A DNA stretch of 64,000 nt from Trematomus loennbergii (taxonomy: Eukaryota > Chordata > Actinopteri > Perciformes > Nototheniidae), in NCBI GenBank assembly GCA_012861695.1, contig JAAOOA010000188.1, positions 50,001-114,000 on the forward strand, given 5' to 3'. Positions within the stretch are counted from its first letter, which is position 1, and the number at the start of each line of letters is the position of its first letter. The notes under the pieces are model-generated. The model was not told the origin of the DNA. It worked only from the letters and a program-made list of their open reading frames with translations, and made no database searches. A program made the translations under genes and the position numbers. This document shows positions 14,270-28,703 of the stretch, in pieces.

Positions 14270-14984
14270 CTTGTTTGATGTTCTCTGTCTTTTATTATAT
14301 ACATTTTCCAACATGTAGTTCTTTGCATCAAAACACACTTAACTTCCTAACCTTCCAACTTCACTAGCAACACACTCCTATTGGCTAGAGCTCCAACTCA
14401 TTCTACGTGATAGGTTAAGGGGCGGGACATCTCTAAGCTGGTTGACCAATCACAACAGAGCCGGCCAGCTAACCAATCAGAGCAGACTGCTGCAGCACAG
14501 CAGTATGAGACAAATAAAGATCTTTCTGAACATTACAGCCTGGAGACATGTCCCAGAGAGACAGGAATTAGACTTGTGGTATTTCTACTTTTACTTTAGG
14601 AAGGATCTGAGTACCAAGGATTTATCTTGACACAGTTCCACTTCAACTAATTCATCATTTAATCTAGTTTCTCTTCCTCTTCCTCCTCCTCTGCTTCACT
14701 CTGACACTAAAACTCTCCGAACCAATCAGACCGCAGCTTCCTGTCCACTCTTCAAACTTTACTCGAGCTGAAACTAATCTTTTCCTGAGGGCTGCAGTAA
14801 CCTGGTCGTTCTGCAGATACTAAATGAATCTAAAGTGATTAACGGGCGTCACTCTGTGTGTCTTCCCCTCAGGACGAAGCCACAGACGCTTTGAAACACC
14901 TGGAATATGTAGATCTCACACATCAGGATACTAACGAGTAGAAGCAGAGTGTTATTAGGGAGGAGGAGGTGTGATAAACTAACA

Positions 14985-15165
14985 TTAAAGAGGGCCTAAT
15001 AGCTATTTGGGGTTTTCTTTTTCCTGTAGAGTGATCTAATGAAATAAACGTCGTACAGCTTTGAGTATTTCGGCATATCTCATGCTTGTAAATGTGTATA
15101 AACTGTTAAAAGAGGCACAAATATTAATATATAACCTGAAAAATGAGCATAAATGGCTCCTTTAA
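14985..15165 (+). mobile_element. Short TTAA-flanked MITE
   Basis: It starts TTAAAGAGGGCCTAATAG and ends gagcataaatggctcctttaa (TTAA at 15162-15165). The ends are imperfect inverted repeats with TTAA at each side. It is related in style to the elements at 10442 and 27797 but much shorter, so probably an internal-deletion copy. The stretch 14269-14984 before it holds nothing firm. Confidence 0.55.
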
Positions 15166-15220
15166 TATATATGATTCTGAAATGGGCCAATCTGCAAAAC
15201 CACCTTTTACTTTTGGTTCT

Positions 15221-15697
15221 TTAAAGGGGACCTATCATGCAAAATGCACTTTTGTACGTCTTTTCTACATGAACATGTGTCCCCCGTGTTCCAGGGAACT
15301 CACCAAGTGTCAGAAAACCAACCCTCTCTATTTTCCTCCATACCCAAATCTCTAAAAAAGGGGCTGCAACGGATCTGATAAAAACTGATCCAGATTTGAA
15401 CACTGTCCTGACGTCAGGACGGTGGCGCTACGGCTATTGGGCCAACTCCCCAATCAGGAGGAGACAGCCACGGCCATTGCCGTTCGAAAGCGCTGGAGAC
15501 GCTGTAGTACATATGCCAGGCCTGTAGGTGGTGCTGTTCTCACTGAACTGCCCCAGAGCTAGAAAATGTCAAATTGAGCAATGAGGCATGGCTAAAATGC
15601 ATGATCTGTTTGGTATTTTGAAAAAAAAAAGTATAAATATGCCTTATATAGGTATGGTCCTACACTATATTATTATATAGCATGATATCCACTTTAA
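15221..15697 (+). mobile_element. TTAA MITE family A, copy 1
   Basis: A 477-bp element bounded by TTAA. Left end ttaaaggggacctatcatgc, right end gcatgatatccactttaa, imperfect inverted repeats. The interior shares long near-identical stretches with copies at 24407 (inverted) and 40854 (same strand), such as ccattgccgttcgaaagcgc. TTAA targets with AAAGGR termini point to the Kolobok/T2 group of non-autonomous elements; that assignment is by memory. Confidence 0.9.
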
Positions 15698-15837
15698 GTA
15701 TTTTGATGCCAATACTTGTACTCCTACTCAAGTATTTGTATTACAATTAAGTGTTGCTACTTTTACTCAAGTAATAAGTATAAGTACCTTTACAGCACTG
15801 CTTAAGGAAGTACATCACTCCACAATGCGGGTTTAAG

Positions 15838-15851
15838 TCACACACACACAC

Positions 15852-15899
<48 letters not shown>

Positions 15900-15914
15900 A
15901 CACACACACACACA
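15838..15914. repeat. (CA)n microsatellite
   Basis: CA dinucleotides with cc interruptions. Upstream, at 15698-15800, lies a piece of the AAGTAC-rich dispersed fish repeat (tactcaagtatttgtatta). Confidence 0.95.
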
Positions 15915-16179
15915 GGCCTCACCTCTACATGCCACATTCAGCATTCAGGCGGCAACATAGCTGGAGATTTGACCAGTGTCCGAAGTCGTCTCACATTGGC
16001 TGTGGAGGAAATGGGGGCGGTGTTTTCTTTGAGGGTGTGTGTGTGTGTGTTTGGTCCTGTCCACACTCTGTCTGAGGTGCAGCAGGTACAGCAGGGTGCA
16101 GAACAAAGTGTGTGTGTGTGATTTGGACGTAAAGAACAAACCAAACTTTTTTCCTGGTGTTTTTTCTTTGGATCTGCAG

Positions 16180-16260
16180 GTACTGGAAGATCTCCTGCTA
16201 CCCTGAGAACCACGAAGCTAAAGAACTCAGACGGATACTGACTACCAGCCTCATTTCATG
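16180..16260 (+). CDS. cask: CASK exon: second L27 domain (internally frameshifted)
   Basis: Acceptor gatctgcag, donor catg|gtgagt, 81 nt, exactly the expected 27 codons. Read straight, it opens V-L-E-D and meets TGA and TAA stops. The CASK sequence is plain if two bases are restored after gtactggaag (giving EISCYPENHEAKELRRILT) and two surplus bases (ac) are ignored in actaccag near 16241, after which QPHFM follows in frame. So there is a -2/+2 pair within one exon and no net length change. The region encodes the first helices of the second L27 domain, which binds LIN7. Two small assembly errors are the simplest reading. Confidence 0.9.
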
Positions 16261-17745
16261 GTGAGTGCAACAAAACACACACACACACACACTCATGGCC
16301 TGTTCACACACACGAACACTACACAAGCTCCAGTGAATCCATGAATCAGAGTTCGACACACAGAGGCTTTTATTCTGAAAGTTTGCTTAAGATGTGGTTT
16401 GAAAACGCTTAAAAAAAAGTGTTGGAGGTGTTTTCGGATTTATTTTCGACATCACGGTGTCAGTGAAAGTGTTGTGACTTAAATGACTATTAATGTGTCA
16501 AAGAGCTTCAGGTTTTGCACATTGCAACACAAGGCAATTCAAAGTGCTCTACTAAAAGCAGGGCAGAAATAATTATGAACTGGCATTTAAATACAGTAAG
16601 CCAAGGAAATACAATTAAAAAGGCTCAAACAGAATAAGAAAGGGATAAATTACAGTAATGAAAGTAACAGTTGGTTCAGTGTTATATAGGAACAGTTACT
16701 TGATTTATTATAAAGAAGCAAACAGAGAAAAATATTCAGCCTGGATTTAAAAAAGGTTATAGTGGTTACGTAAATAAATGTGAATATGGCTTATATTCAC
16801 ATTTTGACACATGAATGAGGCTGTCACAATCTGCCGCTTCTCAGAGAAACGTATGGTCTATACAATGTCAGAAACACACACACACACACACACACACATT
16901 AACTGCACATTTTCCAGTGATCGACTAATCATTGCTAAAGACTGCATTTTTGTGCCTTAAAAACAACATTTATTATCACTAAAAGGTTATTATTGTATTT
17001 TATATTATTAAAAAGTCCAAGGTGATTTCTTAAATGTCTTATCAGTCCAAAAACCAAAAGATATTCTCTCTAGTATGTGTATAAAACAAGAGAAAGGTAA
17101 TCTCCACATTTTCCCCCTTTTTGAGCAATAGAAATGACATTTATTATCAAAAAAGGTGATTATTTTATTATATATTATAAAAAGTCCAAGGTGATGTCTT
17201 TAAATGTCTTGTCAGTCCAAAACCAAAAGATATTCTCTCTATAATGTGTATACTATAAACCAATAAAAAAGTGGAAATCTCCATATTTGAGAGGCTAAAA
17301 ACTGCATTTTCCACTTTTTTGTGCAGAAAAAAGGACAATTATTATCCAAAAAGCGAATACTTTCTTATAAATGACCTAATCATTGCAGCTCTGCATATCT
17401 GAATGTAGGCAGGTTGTATTTAGATGTGTTTAGATGCATGTGAGTGATGATGGGGGAGCAGGAAGGGTTAATCCAGTCAGGGGAAGTGAGTCGTCCCCCC
17501 TCTAATCCCATCACATGAATGCGTCTGATTTCCTCCTCTGATCATTGAGCGGCTTCATATCAGACAGACAGGCCATCAGAGGGGGGGGGGCGTTAACAGA
17601 GGGAGAGGAAAGTGAGAAATGATCCGTGTATATCTGTGTATATACATATTTTTATACATACTTGTATTTATATTTGTATATTGTATTCCTCTGGATTGTG
17701 GGAAACAACATTCAAACTTTCATTCAACAATTCACTCAAAACCAA
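16261..17745. other. Intron with an internally duplicated dispersed repeat
   Basis: Two copies of about 120 bp containing aaaaagtccaaggtgat and ccaaaagatattctctct lie at 16965-17085 and 17145-17265, followed by tcattgcagctctgc near 17385. This word set is a common teleost intronic repeat ending in a cattgcagct-type motif. Small CA blocks are at 16274 and 16872. No gene is seen. Confidence 0.6.
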
Positions 17746-17747
17746 AG

Positions 17748-20534
17748 TCAATTTGAGAGACTTACCAAGTTGAGAGGACTTACCAAGGTGAGAGGACTTA
17801 CCAAGGTGAGAGGACTTACCAAGTTGAGAGGACTTACCAAGTTGAGAGGACTTACCAAGGTGAGAGGACTTACCAAGGTGAGAGACTTACCAAGTTGAGA
17901 GGACTTACCAAGTTGAGAGGACTTACCAAGTTGAGAGGACTTACCAAGGTGAGAGAACTTACCAAGTTGAGAGGACTTACCAAGTTGAGAGGACTTACCA
18001 AGTTGAGAGGACTTACCAAGTTGAGAGGACTTACCAAGTTGAGAGGACTTACCAAGTTGAGAGAACTTACCAAGTTGAGAGGACTTACCAAGTTGAGAGG
18101 ACTTACCAGTTGAGAGGAACTTACCAAGTTGAGAGGACTTACCAAGTTGAGAGGACTTACCAAGTTGAGAGGACTTACCAAGTTGAGAGGACTTACCAAG
18201 GTGAGAGGACTTACCAAGTTGAAGGACTTACCAAGGTGAGAGGACTTACCAAGTGAGAGGACTTACCAAGTTGAGAGGACTTACCAAGTTGAGAGGACTT
18301 ACCAAGTGAGAGGACTTACCAGGTGAGAGGACTTACCAAGTTGAGAGGACTTACCAAGTTGAGAGGACTTACCAGTTGAGAGGACTTACCAAGGTGAGAG
18401 GACTTACCAAGTTGAGAGGACTTACCAAGTTGAGAGAACTTACCAAGGAGAGGACTTACCAAGTTGAGAGGACTTACCAAGTTGAGAGGACTTACCAAGT
18501 TGAGAGGACTTGCCAAGTTGAGAGACTTACCAAGTTGAGAGGACTTACCAAGTTGAGAGGACTTACCAAGGTGAGAGGACTTACCAAGGTGAGAGGACTT
18601 ACCAAGGAGAGAACTTACCAAGTTGAGAGGACTTACCAAGGTGAGAGACTTACCAAGTTGAGAGGACTTACCAAGTTGAGAGGACTTACCAAGTTGAGAG
18701 GACTTACCAAGTTGAGAGGACTTACCAAGGTGAGAGGACTTACCAAGTTGAGAGGACTTACCAAGTTGAGAGGACTTACCAAGGTGAGAGGACTTACCAA
18801 GGTGAGAGGACTTACCAAGTTGAGAGAACTTACCAAGTGAGAGGACTTACCAAGTTGAGAGGACTTACCAAGTTGAGAGGACTTACCAAGGTGAGAGGAC
18901 TTACCAAGTTGAGAGAACTTACCAAGGTGAGAGGACTTACCAAGTGAGAGACTTACCAAGTTGAGAGGACTTACCAAGGTGAGAGGACTTACCAAGGTGA
19001 GAGAACTTACCAAGTTGAGAGGACTTACCAAGTTGAGAGGACTTACCAAGTTGAGAGGACTTACCAAGTTGAGAGGACTTACCAAGTTGAGAGGACTTAC
19101 CAAGTTGAGAGGACTTACCAAATTGAGAGGACTTACCAAGGTGAGAGGACTTACCAAGTTGAGAGGACTTACCAAGTTGAGAGGACTTACCAAGTTGAGA
19201 GGACTTACCAAGTTGAGAGGACTTACCAAATTGAGAGGACTTACCAAGGTGAGAGACTTACCAAGTTGAGAGGACTTACCAAGTGAGAGGACTTACCAAG
19301 TTGAGAGGACTTACCAAGGTGAGAGGACTTACCAAGTTGAGAGGACTTACCAAGTTGAGAGAACTTACCAAGTTGAGAGAACTTACCAAGGTGAGAGGAC
19401 TTACCAAGTTGAGAGGACTTACCAAGTTGAGAGGACTTACCAAGTGAGAGGACTTACCAAGTTGAGAGGACTTACCAGTTGAGAGGACTTACCAAGGTGA
19501 GAGGACTTACCAAGTTGAGAGAACTTACCAAGTTGAGAGGACTTACCAGGGTGAGAGGACTTACCAAGTTGAGAGGACTTACCAAGGTTAGAGGACTTAC
19601 CAAGTTGAGAGGACTTACCAAGTTGAGAGGACTTACCAAGGTGAGAGGACTTACCAAGTTGAGAGAACTTACCAAGGTGAGAGGACTTACCAAGTTGAGA
19701 GGACTTACCAAGTTGAGAGGACTTACCAAGTTGAGAGGACTTACCAAGTTGAGAGGACTTACTAAGTGAGAGAACTTACCAGGCTGAGAGGACTTACCAA
19801 GTTGAGAGAACTTACCAAGTTGAGAGAACTTACCAAGTTGAGAGAACTTACCAAGTTGAGAGGACTTACCAAGTTGAGAGGACTTACCAAGTTGAGAGGG
19901 CTTACCAAGTTGAGAGGACTTACCAAGTGAGAGGGCTTACCAAGTTGAGAGGACTTACCAAGTTGAGAGGACTTACCAAGTTGAGAGGACTTACCAAGGT
20001 GAGAGGACTTACCAAGTTGAGAGGACTTACCAGGTTGAGAGGACTTACCAGGTTGATAGGACTTACCAAGTTGAGAGGACTTACCAAGGTGAGAGAACTT
20101 ACCAAGTTGAGAGGACTTACCAGGTTGAGAGGACTTACCAGGTTTGAGAGGACTTACCAAGGTGAGAGGACTTACCAAGTTGAGAGGACTTACCAAGTTG
20201 AGAGGACTTACCAGGTGAGAGGACTTACCAAGTTGAGAGGACTTACCAAGTTGAGAGGACTTACCAAGTTGAGAGGACTTACCAAGTTGAGAGGACTTAC
20301 CAAGTTGAGAGGACTTACCAAGTTGAGAGGACTTACCAAGTTGAGAGGACTTACCAAGTTGAGAGGACTTACCAGGTTGAGAGGACTTACCAAGTTGAGA
20401 GGACTTACCAAGTTGAGAGGACTTACCAAGGTGAGAGGACTTACCAAGGTGAGAGAACTTACCAAGTTGAGAGGACTTACCAAGGTGAGAGGACTTACCA
20501 AGGTGAGAGGACTTACCAAGGTGAGAGGACTTAC
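17748..20534. repeat. 18-bp minisatellite (about 155 units)
   Basis: Unit acttaccaagttgagagg with gtt/ggt variants. It stays open in several frames, giving spurious LRGLTK or VSPLNL polymers. On the minus strand each unit reads cttggtaagt, a near-perfect splice-donor consensus; the gene is on the plus strand. Confidence 0.97.
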
Positions 20535-21296
20535 CAGGGGGAAAACCCCGCTCTGGAGCTTTTCTCCCTCTCATCCAGTGCTCTTATGATCCACACAGGG
20601 ACAGAAAACCAAAGACACCTCCTTCATACCCATATATGTGGGAAAAGGTCATGGCCTCTGGTGTGCAGGACTGGACATGGACAGACATATTCTATAGCCT
20701 AAACACATGTTGGGGCTTCAGTACTTTTCAATTGAGTCAGGGCCCCCCCTGTGAACAGCCAGCTGTGAGTGAAGACAACTGTGTCCCCTCTTTAAACAGT
20801 GACACTCTATAGTGAAACTATAATAGGCTTCTAAACTCAATTTAACAAACCAATTGTGTTTTGTATATACCGTGATTATAGAACAACATGAAATATAATG
20901 CATTTTCATTGTGGGTTAATACAAGAATATATTTGATTATATTAAATTTCATTTTTAATTATTCAACCTAATATGGAGACCTCAACATAGTCAAGAATTA
21001 ATTCAAAAAGTGTATATTACATTAACAAAACCCTTAGAAAGTGTGTGTGTGTGTGTGTGTGGGTGTGTGGGTGTGTGGGTGTGTGGGTGTGTGGGTGTGT
21101 GTGTGTGTGTGTGTGTGGAAGTCAATAAGGCATAGTCTGATGCGATGTGCTGTGTCGGGTCAGAGGCTCCAGCTCTGCATTCCTCTGAGTTCAAGAGCAG
21201 AGGAACCATGAGAGGATTTTAAAGTGGACTTCAACAGTTTTAGTGCTTTTATTTTGGAAAATGCAAAATATCTATACTCTGTGTTATAAGACAACA
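20535..21296. other. Intron, GT/GGGT microsatellite only
   Basis: gtgtgtgggt units at 21041-21117. The remainder is unique-looking AT-rich sequence without exon features. Confidence 0.5.
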
Positions 21297-21892
21297 ACAT
21301 TAAAGAGGACTCTTTAAAGTAGAGACACTACAGACTAATATACACCTGAACATCAGCAGGAGAGGACTCTTTAAAGTAGAGACACTACAGACTGATATAC
21401 ACCTGAACATCAGCAGGAGAGGACTCTTTAAAGTAGAGACACTACAGACTGATATACACCTGAACATCAGCAGGAGAGGACTCTTTAAAGTAGAGACACT
21501 ACATACTGATATACACCTGAACATCAGCAGGAGAGGACTCTTTAAAGTAGAGACACTACATAATGATATATACCTGAACATCAGCAGGAGAGGACTCTTT
21601 AAAGTAGAGACACTACATACTGATATACACCTGAACATCAGCAGGAGAGGACTCTTTAAAGTAGAGACACTACATACTGATATACACCTGAACATCAGCA
21701 AGAGAGGACTCTTTAAAGTAGAGACACTACATACTGATATACACCTGAACATCAGCAGGAGAGGACTCTTTAAAGTAGAGACACTACATACTGATATACA
21801 CCTGAACATCAGCAGGAGAGGACTCTTTAAAGTAGAGACACTACAGTACACACTGATATACACCTGAACATCAGCAGGAGAGGACTCTTTCA
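21297..21892. repeat. 57-bp tandem repeat (about 10 units)
   Basis: Unit beginning gaggactctttaaagtagag and ending aacatcagcaggag, period 57 bp, well conserved between copies. Because 57 is a multiple of 3, the minus strand stays open for 199 codons; this is not a gene. Confidence 0.95.
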
Positions 21893-22187
21893 ATCTCAAG
21901 TAACTGTTATACTTCAGTATTTTGTGACCTTTTTAATGTCTGTAATTGTCTCTAAACATATCTGAGTGATATTACACCATCTTTTTTCTCATGATGAACC
22001 CAAGGTTGTTATTGAAGTTTTTTTATCATCAGATGATCTCTAAAATTGTCCGATGTGCATTTATCATCACACACACTTTCTCACTTATCTCTTCCCCCGC
22101 TGCTTTACTCTTTATTTTTATATTTCGTTTGTTGCACACCCACAGTGCATCAGAAGCTTAGTCAACCCATTAACCCTGTTCTCATTA

Positions 22188-22189
<2 letters not shown>

Positions 22190-22242
<53 letters not shown>
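22190..22242. repeat. (CA)n microsatellite
   Basis: About 50 bp of pure CA. Confidence 0.98.
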
Positions 22243-22243
<1 letters not shown>

Positions 22244-22352
22244 CTTCTACTTCCCCTGTGTCTTTGAACATGAAGTTACTTTAGTGTGTGATGTAGTTTG
22301 ACATGAAAGTTAGCGACGCTGCCAATGCCTTCATGTCTCTGCCGCTCTGAAG

Positions 22353-22354
22353 TG

Positions 22355-22408
<54 letters not shown>

Positions 22409-22444
22409 TGTGTTTGTGTGTGTGTGGTGTGTGTTGTGTGTGTG

Positions 22445-22495
<51 letters not shown>

Positions 22496-22505
22496 GTGTG
22501 TGTGT

Positions 22506-22565
<60 letters not shown>

Positions 22566-22583
22566 GTGTGTGTGTGTGTGTGT

Positions 22584-22638
<55 letters not shown>
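22353..22638. repeat. (GT)n microsatellite with ttg/ggt interruptions
   Basis: About 285 bp of GT-rich dinucleotide repeat. Confidence 0.98.
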
Positions 22639-22989
22639 TTTCCCCTCTGTTGAGGTTTGATGGGTGTCTTCTGAAGTTCACAGTGGTTTGTTAAAGTGCC
22701 ACTCAGAGGAAGTGTGTGTGTGTTTTAGAGTAGAGAGGAATTATGTGTTTGTGTGTGAGGGACACCTCCAGGCTCTGCAGAGACACAACACACTCTCTAC
22801 AGACACTTTACTTTCCGCTGTAACTCAAAGAGACACCTGAGAACAGAGGGAACACCTGAGACTAGAGTAGAGAGTCAGACTCCATCTAAATCAGGAGAAT
22901 CAGGTGTGTGTTATTTACAATATTCTTGAGATTCACTTAACTGTAAAGATCAATAGATTGAAGTCTGTATAAATAAACTTGCCTTGTCT

Positions 22990-23340
22990 TGAAACGTATA
23001 CGATACGATATACTTTATTCTCCCTGTAAGGAAATGAGTTCTGTGCTCTGTCCTGCAGTTCTGCATACATGTACATATACAAACATAATAAACATTAAAA
23101 TACATACACATATCATCACTCATGAACAAACACAATACACAGACTGACAATGGAGACCTGTTGCACACCCTCATGGCCAACATTTAAAAGTATATTACAT
23201 TACATGTGAGTGTTAAGAAGCTTACTGGACAGAGGCAGGAATGAGTGCTTATATCGGTTCAGCCTGATTTTGGGAACCCTCTCCTACCAGAAGAGAGGAG
23301 CTGGAATTCTGGGTGGAGTATGTGGGTGGATCAGACACCA
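22990..23340. mobile_element. Retroposon 3'-region fragment
   Basis: The words atatactttattctccctgtaagg and taagaagcttactggacagag followed by ctctcctaccagaagagagg resemble untranslated parts of a fish non-LTR element. There is no ORF, so family and ends are uncertain. Confidence 0.45.
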
Positions 23341-23389
23341 TTCTTTGCACCTGTCTAATCATCTTGAAACTGTGTGTATGTGTGTGTAG

Positions 23390-24068
<679 letters not shown>

Positions 24069-24069
24069 A

Positions 24070-24309
<240 letters not shown>

Positions 24310-24406
24310 TAAACATGGTGATAATTATGCTTCACGAGGGACATGTTTGGCTTCATCTGTTTTATGTTCAGATCATGTTTGCTTGGCTGTTGTAAAGCAT
24401 ATTGCA

Positions 24407-24894
24407 TTAAAGTGGACCTATCATGCTATATTTGAATAATATAGTGTAGGACCATACCTATATAAGGCATATTTATACTTTTTTTTTTTCAAAATACCAA
24501 ACAGATCATGCATTTTAGCCATGCCTCATTTCGCTCAATTTGACATTTTTTAGCTCTGTTTGTGCAAGGGCAGATTCAGTGAGAACAGCACCACCTACAG
24601 GCCTGGCATATGTACTACAGCGTCTCCAGCGCTTTCGAACGGCAATGGCCGTGGCTGTCTCCTCCTGATTGGTGGATTGGCCCAATAGCCGTAGCGCCAC
24701 CGTCCTGACGTCAGGACAGTGTTCAAATCTGGATCAGTTTTTATCAGATCCGTTGCAGCCCCTTTTTAGAGATTTGGGTATGGAGGAAAATAGAGAGGGT
24801 TGTGTTTTCTGACACTGGTGAGTTCCCTGGAACACCGGGGACACATATTCATGTAGAAAAGGCATACAAATAGGTGATGATAGGTCCCCTTTGA
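24407..24894 (-). mobile_element. TTAA MITE family A, copy 2 (inverted)
   Basis: Inverted copy of the element at 15221 and 40854: left ttaaagtggacctatcatgc, right ataggtcccctttga, where the right TTAA has mutated to TTGA. The interior is nearly identical to the other two (ggcctggcatatgtactaca). Confidence 0.9.
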
Positions 24895-26080
24895 GTTGTG
24901 CAAGATTGTGAGTGTTCTGTAAATTAAACCTCAGCCCTTAAAGTCTCCAGCATGTCCTCCATTGAAACCCATTGAACCTAAATGTTTGGTCTAATAGGAG
25001 TTATTGCATAATATTGTGGGGCTTAACATCGGAACCTGGTTGAATGTGTTTTTCTATTTTCCACCTGATATTTATTGTATCTTATTTAATTGTTTTAAAT
25101 ATTTATTTATTTGTATTTATTAAAATGGCATTTAATTTATATTTATTTTATTGTTATATTTATTTTTAACTATTTCAGATTTTTTGCTCTTTTTGTTGTT
25201 CTGGTGTGTTTTTTTTTAGTTTTTATTGTATGTTGCATTGTTAGAGGACCCTGGCATTTAAAGGGTTCACATTCTAAAATGGATGAATCCATACTTCAAA
25301 ACATGGGCCTTAGTCTGCAGAAATGATCATGTTATTAATTTAAAAGGAGCAGAAGGAAAAGACACTTTCAGATGGTCGTAATTACACAATTAAAACTCCT
25401 CTCCATCTCCCTTAAGCAGCGTTACAGGTGTGCACGTTGTCAGATATTCAGCAGCTTGTTAGTCCCTGCTCTGTTTGAAGCTAACTCTCTCTCTACTGTA
25501 GCTCACAGCTAATTAGGCCCCCCCCCCCCCCCCCCCCCCCCCGCTGAGTCATCACGCACTAATTGGAAAGCCACCTCCGTTACAAATCAGGCTTTTCTCT
25601 ACTGCTGCAGTTGTGATTGGAAAGGAGCAGCAGAGGCTAATGAGATACAGAGAGGCTGTTTAATGAGGAGAGAGGGAACAAGTACACATATCCTTTACTC
25701 AAGTAGAAGTACATATACTCGTGTTTAAAATACTCTGGTGAAAGTAGAAGTACTGACTAAACTTCTTTACCTAAGTAAAAGTAAAGAGGGCTTTGAAATG
25801 TACTTCAGTAAAAAGTACCCATAACTAACAGCTGTTTTAAAGAGTACCTGACCTCCCTTTATATTAATAGAACAATAATGTCATTGTTAGCTAATGAATG
25901 TTTCCATGCTGAACAACGGCAACATGACAACGTTTTCATTGGTCCCTCTTCTTTAGAGAAGACCAGGAAATGATGGATACACGGATCGTGTTCAAATCAA
26001 TAGGCACGCAATGACTCTAAATAATAATGATCACGCCACCAAACACACATTCAAACTAAAGGAACCAGCCTGTTTGGGAA
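24895..26080. other. Intron with poly-C run and dispersed repeat piece
   Basis: A homopolymer of about 24 C at 25519-25542, and an AAGTAC-family piece at 25678-25820 (actcaagtagaagtacatat). No exon-like segments. Confidence 0.55.
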
Positions 26081-26690
26081 ATGTGAGAAGTAGAAAGTAC
26101 AGGTATTTGTGTTCAACATGTAAGTAGAAAGTACAGGTATTTGGGTTCAACATGTAAGAAGTAGAAAGTACAGGTATTTGTGTTCAACATGTAAGAAGTA
26201 GAAAGTACAGGTATTTGTGTTCAACATGTGAGAAGTAGAAAGTACAGGTATTTGGGTTCAACATGTAAGAAGTAGAAAGTACAGGTATTTGTGTTCAAAA
26301 TGTAAGAAGTAGAAAGTACAGGTATTTGGGTTCAACATGTAAGAAGTAGAAAGTACAGGTATTTGGGTTCAACATGTAAGAAGTAGAAAGTACAGGTATT
26401 TGTGTTCAACATGTAAGAAGTAGAAAGTACAGGTATTTGTGTTCAACATGTAAGAAGTAGAAAGTACAGGTATTTGTGTTCAACATGTAAGAAGTAGAAA
26501 GTACAGGTATTTGTTCAACATGTAAGAAGTAGAAAGTACAGGTATTTGTGTTCAACATGTAAGAAGTAGAAAGTACAGGTATTTGTGTTCAACATGTAAG
26601 AAGTAGAAAGTACAGGTATTTGTGTTCAAAATGTAAGAAGTAGAAAGTACAGGTATTTGTGTTCAACATGTAAGAAGTCAAAGTAAAAAG
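26081..26690. repeat. 37-bp minisatellite (about 16 units)
   Basis: Unit aagtagaaagtacaggtatt followed by tgtgttcaacatgtaag, period 37 bp. It is directly followed by a standard AAGTAC-family fragment (26693-26790), so the array probably grew from that element's own sequence. Confidence 0.95.
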
Positions 26691-26809
26691 TCGTCAGAAA
26701 AATAAGTAGTGGAGTAAAGTACTGATACCAGAAACATGTACTTAAGTACAGTAACGAAGTATTTGTACTCCATTACTTCGCACCTCTGCTGATGAGGACA
26801 AAGGGTTGA

Positions 26810-27796
<987 letters not shown>

Positions 27797-28489
27797 TTAA
27801 AGGTCCCATGTCATGGCCATTTCTATTGATCATAATTCCATTGTTGAGGTCTACTAGAATATATTTATATTGTTCAATGTTCCAAACTCACATTGGTTTC
27901 TCATACAGCATCTCTGTATAGCATGTGTATTCACTCTCTGTCCTACACGGCTTGTTGGAGCTCCTGCCCCCCCCCTCCCTGTGAGCCCAGTGGCCGTCTG
28001 CGAGACAGCGAGACACAGCGGAACTCAGCCTGGGCACACACACACCCGCAGCCTGGCTGGGAGTTTGTGTGTGCCCAGGCTGAGTTCCGCGTGTCTCTCC
28101 GACCCCACACCAGTGAGCCAGCTCAGTGTCCCGCTCCTCGCAGCAGCGAGCCTCGCAACGTCCCACCGAGTGTGTGTGTGTGTGAGGAAATCCGCGGATT
28201 GGTCCAAACGTAACGGCTCCGCGGATTGACGTAACGTAACGCAACGCGGAGTGACGTAACGTAACGTACCCGAAATACGTCACTATACCCAGGAAGTAAA
28301 CAATGGAAAAAGAGAAATGTCCAACGAGGCGTTCTGGGGCAGCATAGACTGGTCTTTTCTGTGTTAGAGTTTTACTCGCTACAGGGGTACTTTGAGGGTT
28401 TGTGACTCTGCAGACCGTTTACATGCAGAAGCTACATAACACACAAGGGGACGGGTGATAACCAGAAAAGCATGACATGGGAGCTTTAA
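27797..28489 (+). mobile_element. TTAA MITE family B, full length
   Basis: A 693-bp element bounded by TTAA on both sides. Left end ttaaaggtcccatgtcatgg, right end gcatgacatgggagctttaa, good inverted repeats. The GC-rich interior contains an inverted repeat around cacacaccc (cggaactcagcctgggcaca at 28019 and its complement near 28072-28090) and a tandem taacgtaacg stretch. ORFs in it are short and unconvincing. Confidence 0.85.
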
Positions 28490-28558
28490 GATGAAATGTG
28501 TTTGTACAAACTTTAGTGAAATGTCAAATGCTAAACATACAACATATTAACAATAGCA

Positions 28559-28628
<70 letters not shown>
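28559..28628. repeat. (TG)n microsatellite before the PDZ exon
   Basis: About 70 bp of TG ending 6 bases before the acceptor AG at 28633-28634. Confidence 0.98.
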
Positions 28629-28634
28629 CCACAG

Positions 28635-28703
28635 AGGGAAATGCGAGGCAGCATCACGTTTAAAATAGTGCCAAGTTACCGGACCATGGGCTCCCCGTGT
28701 GAG
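28635..28703 (+). CDS. cask: CASK exon: end of PDZ domain
   Basis: A 69-nt exon, acceptor tgtccacag, donor gag|gtaaca. It encodes REMRGSITFKIVPSYRTMGS then PCE, 23 codons, phase 0. RGSITFKIVPSYRT is the last PDZ strand and is identical to remembered human CASK; the tail MGSPCE replaces QSSSCE. No indels. Confidence 0.97.

Noticed and set aside
21300..21899. 199-codon minus-strand ORF with SPLLLMFRCISVCS repeats
   Set aside because: Product of the 57-bp tandem repeat, open by period only.
27870..28283. Overlapping ORFs of 106-131 codons
   Set aside because: They lie inside the family B TTAA MITE and mirror each other across its internal inverted repeat.
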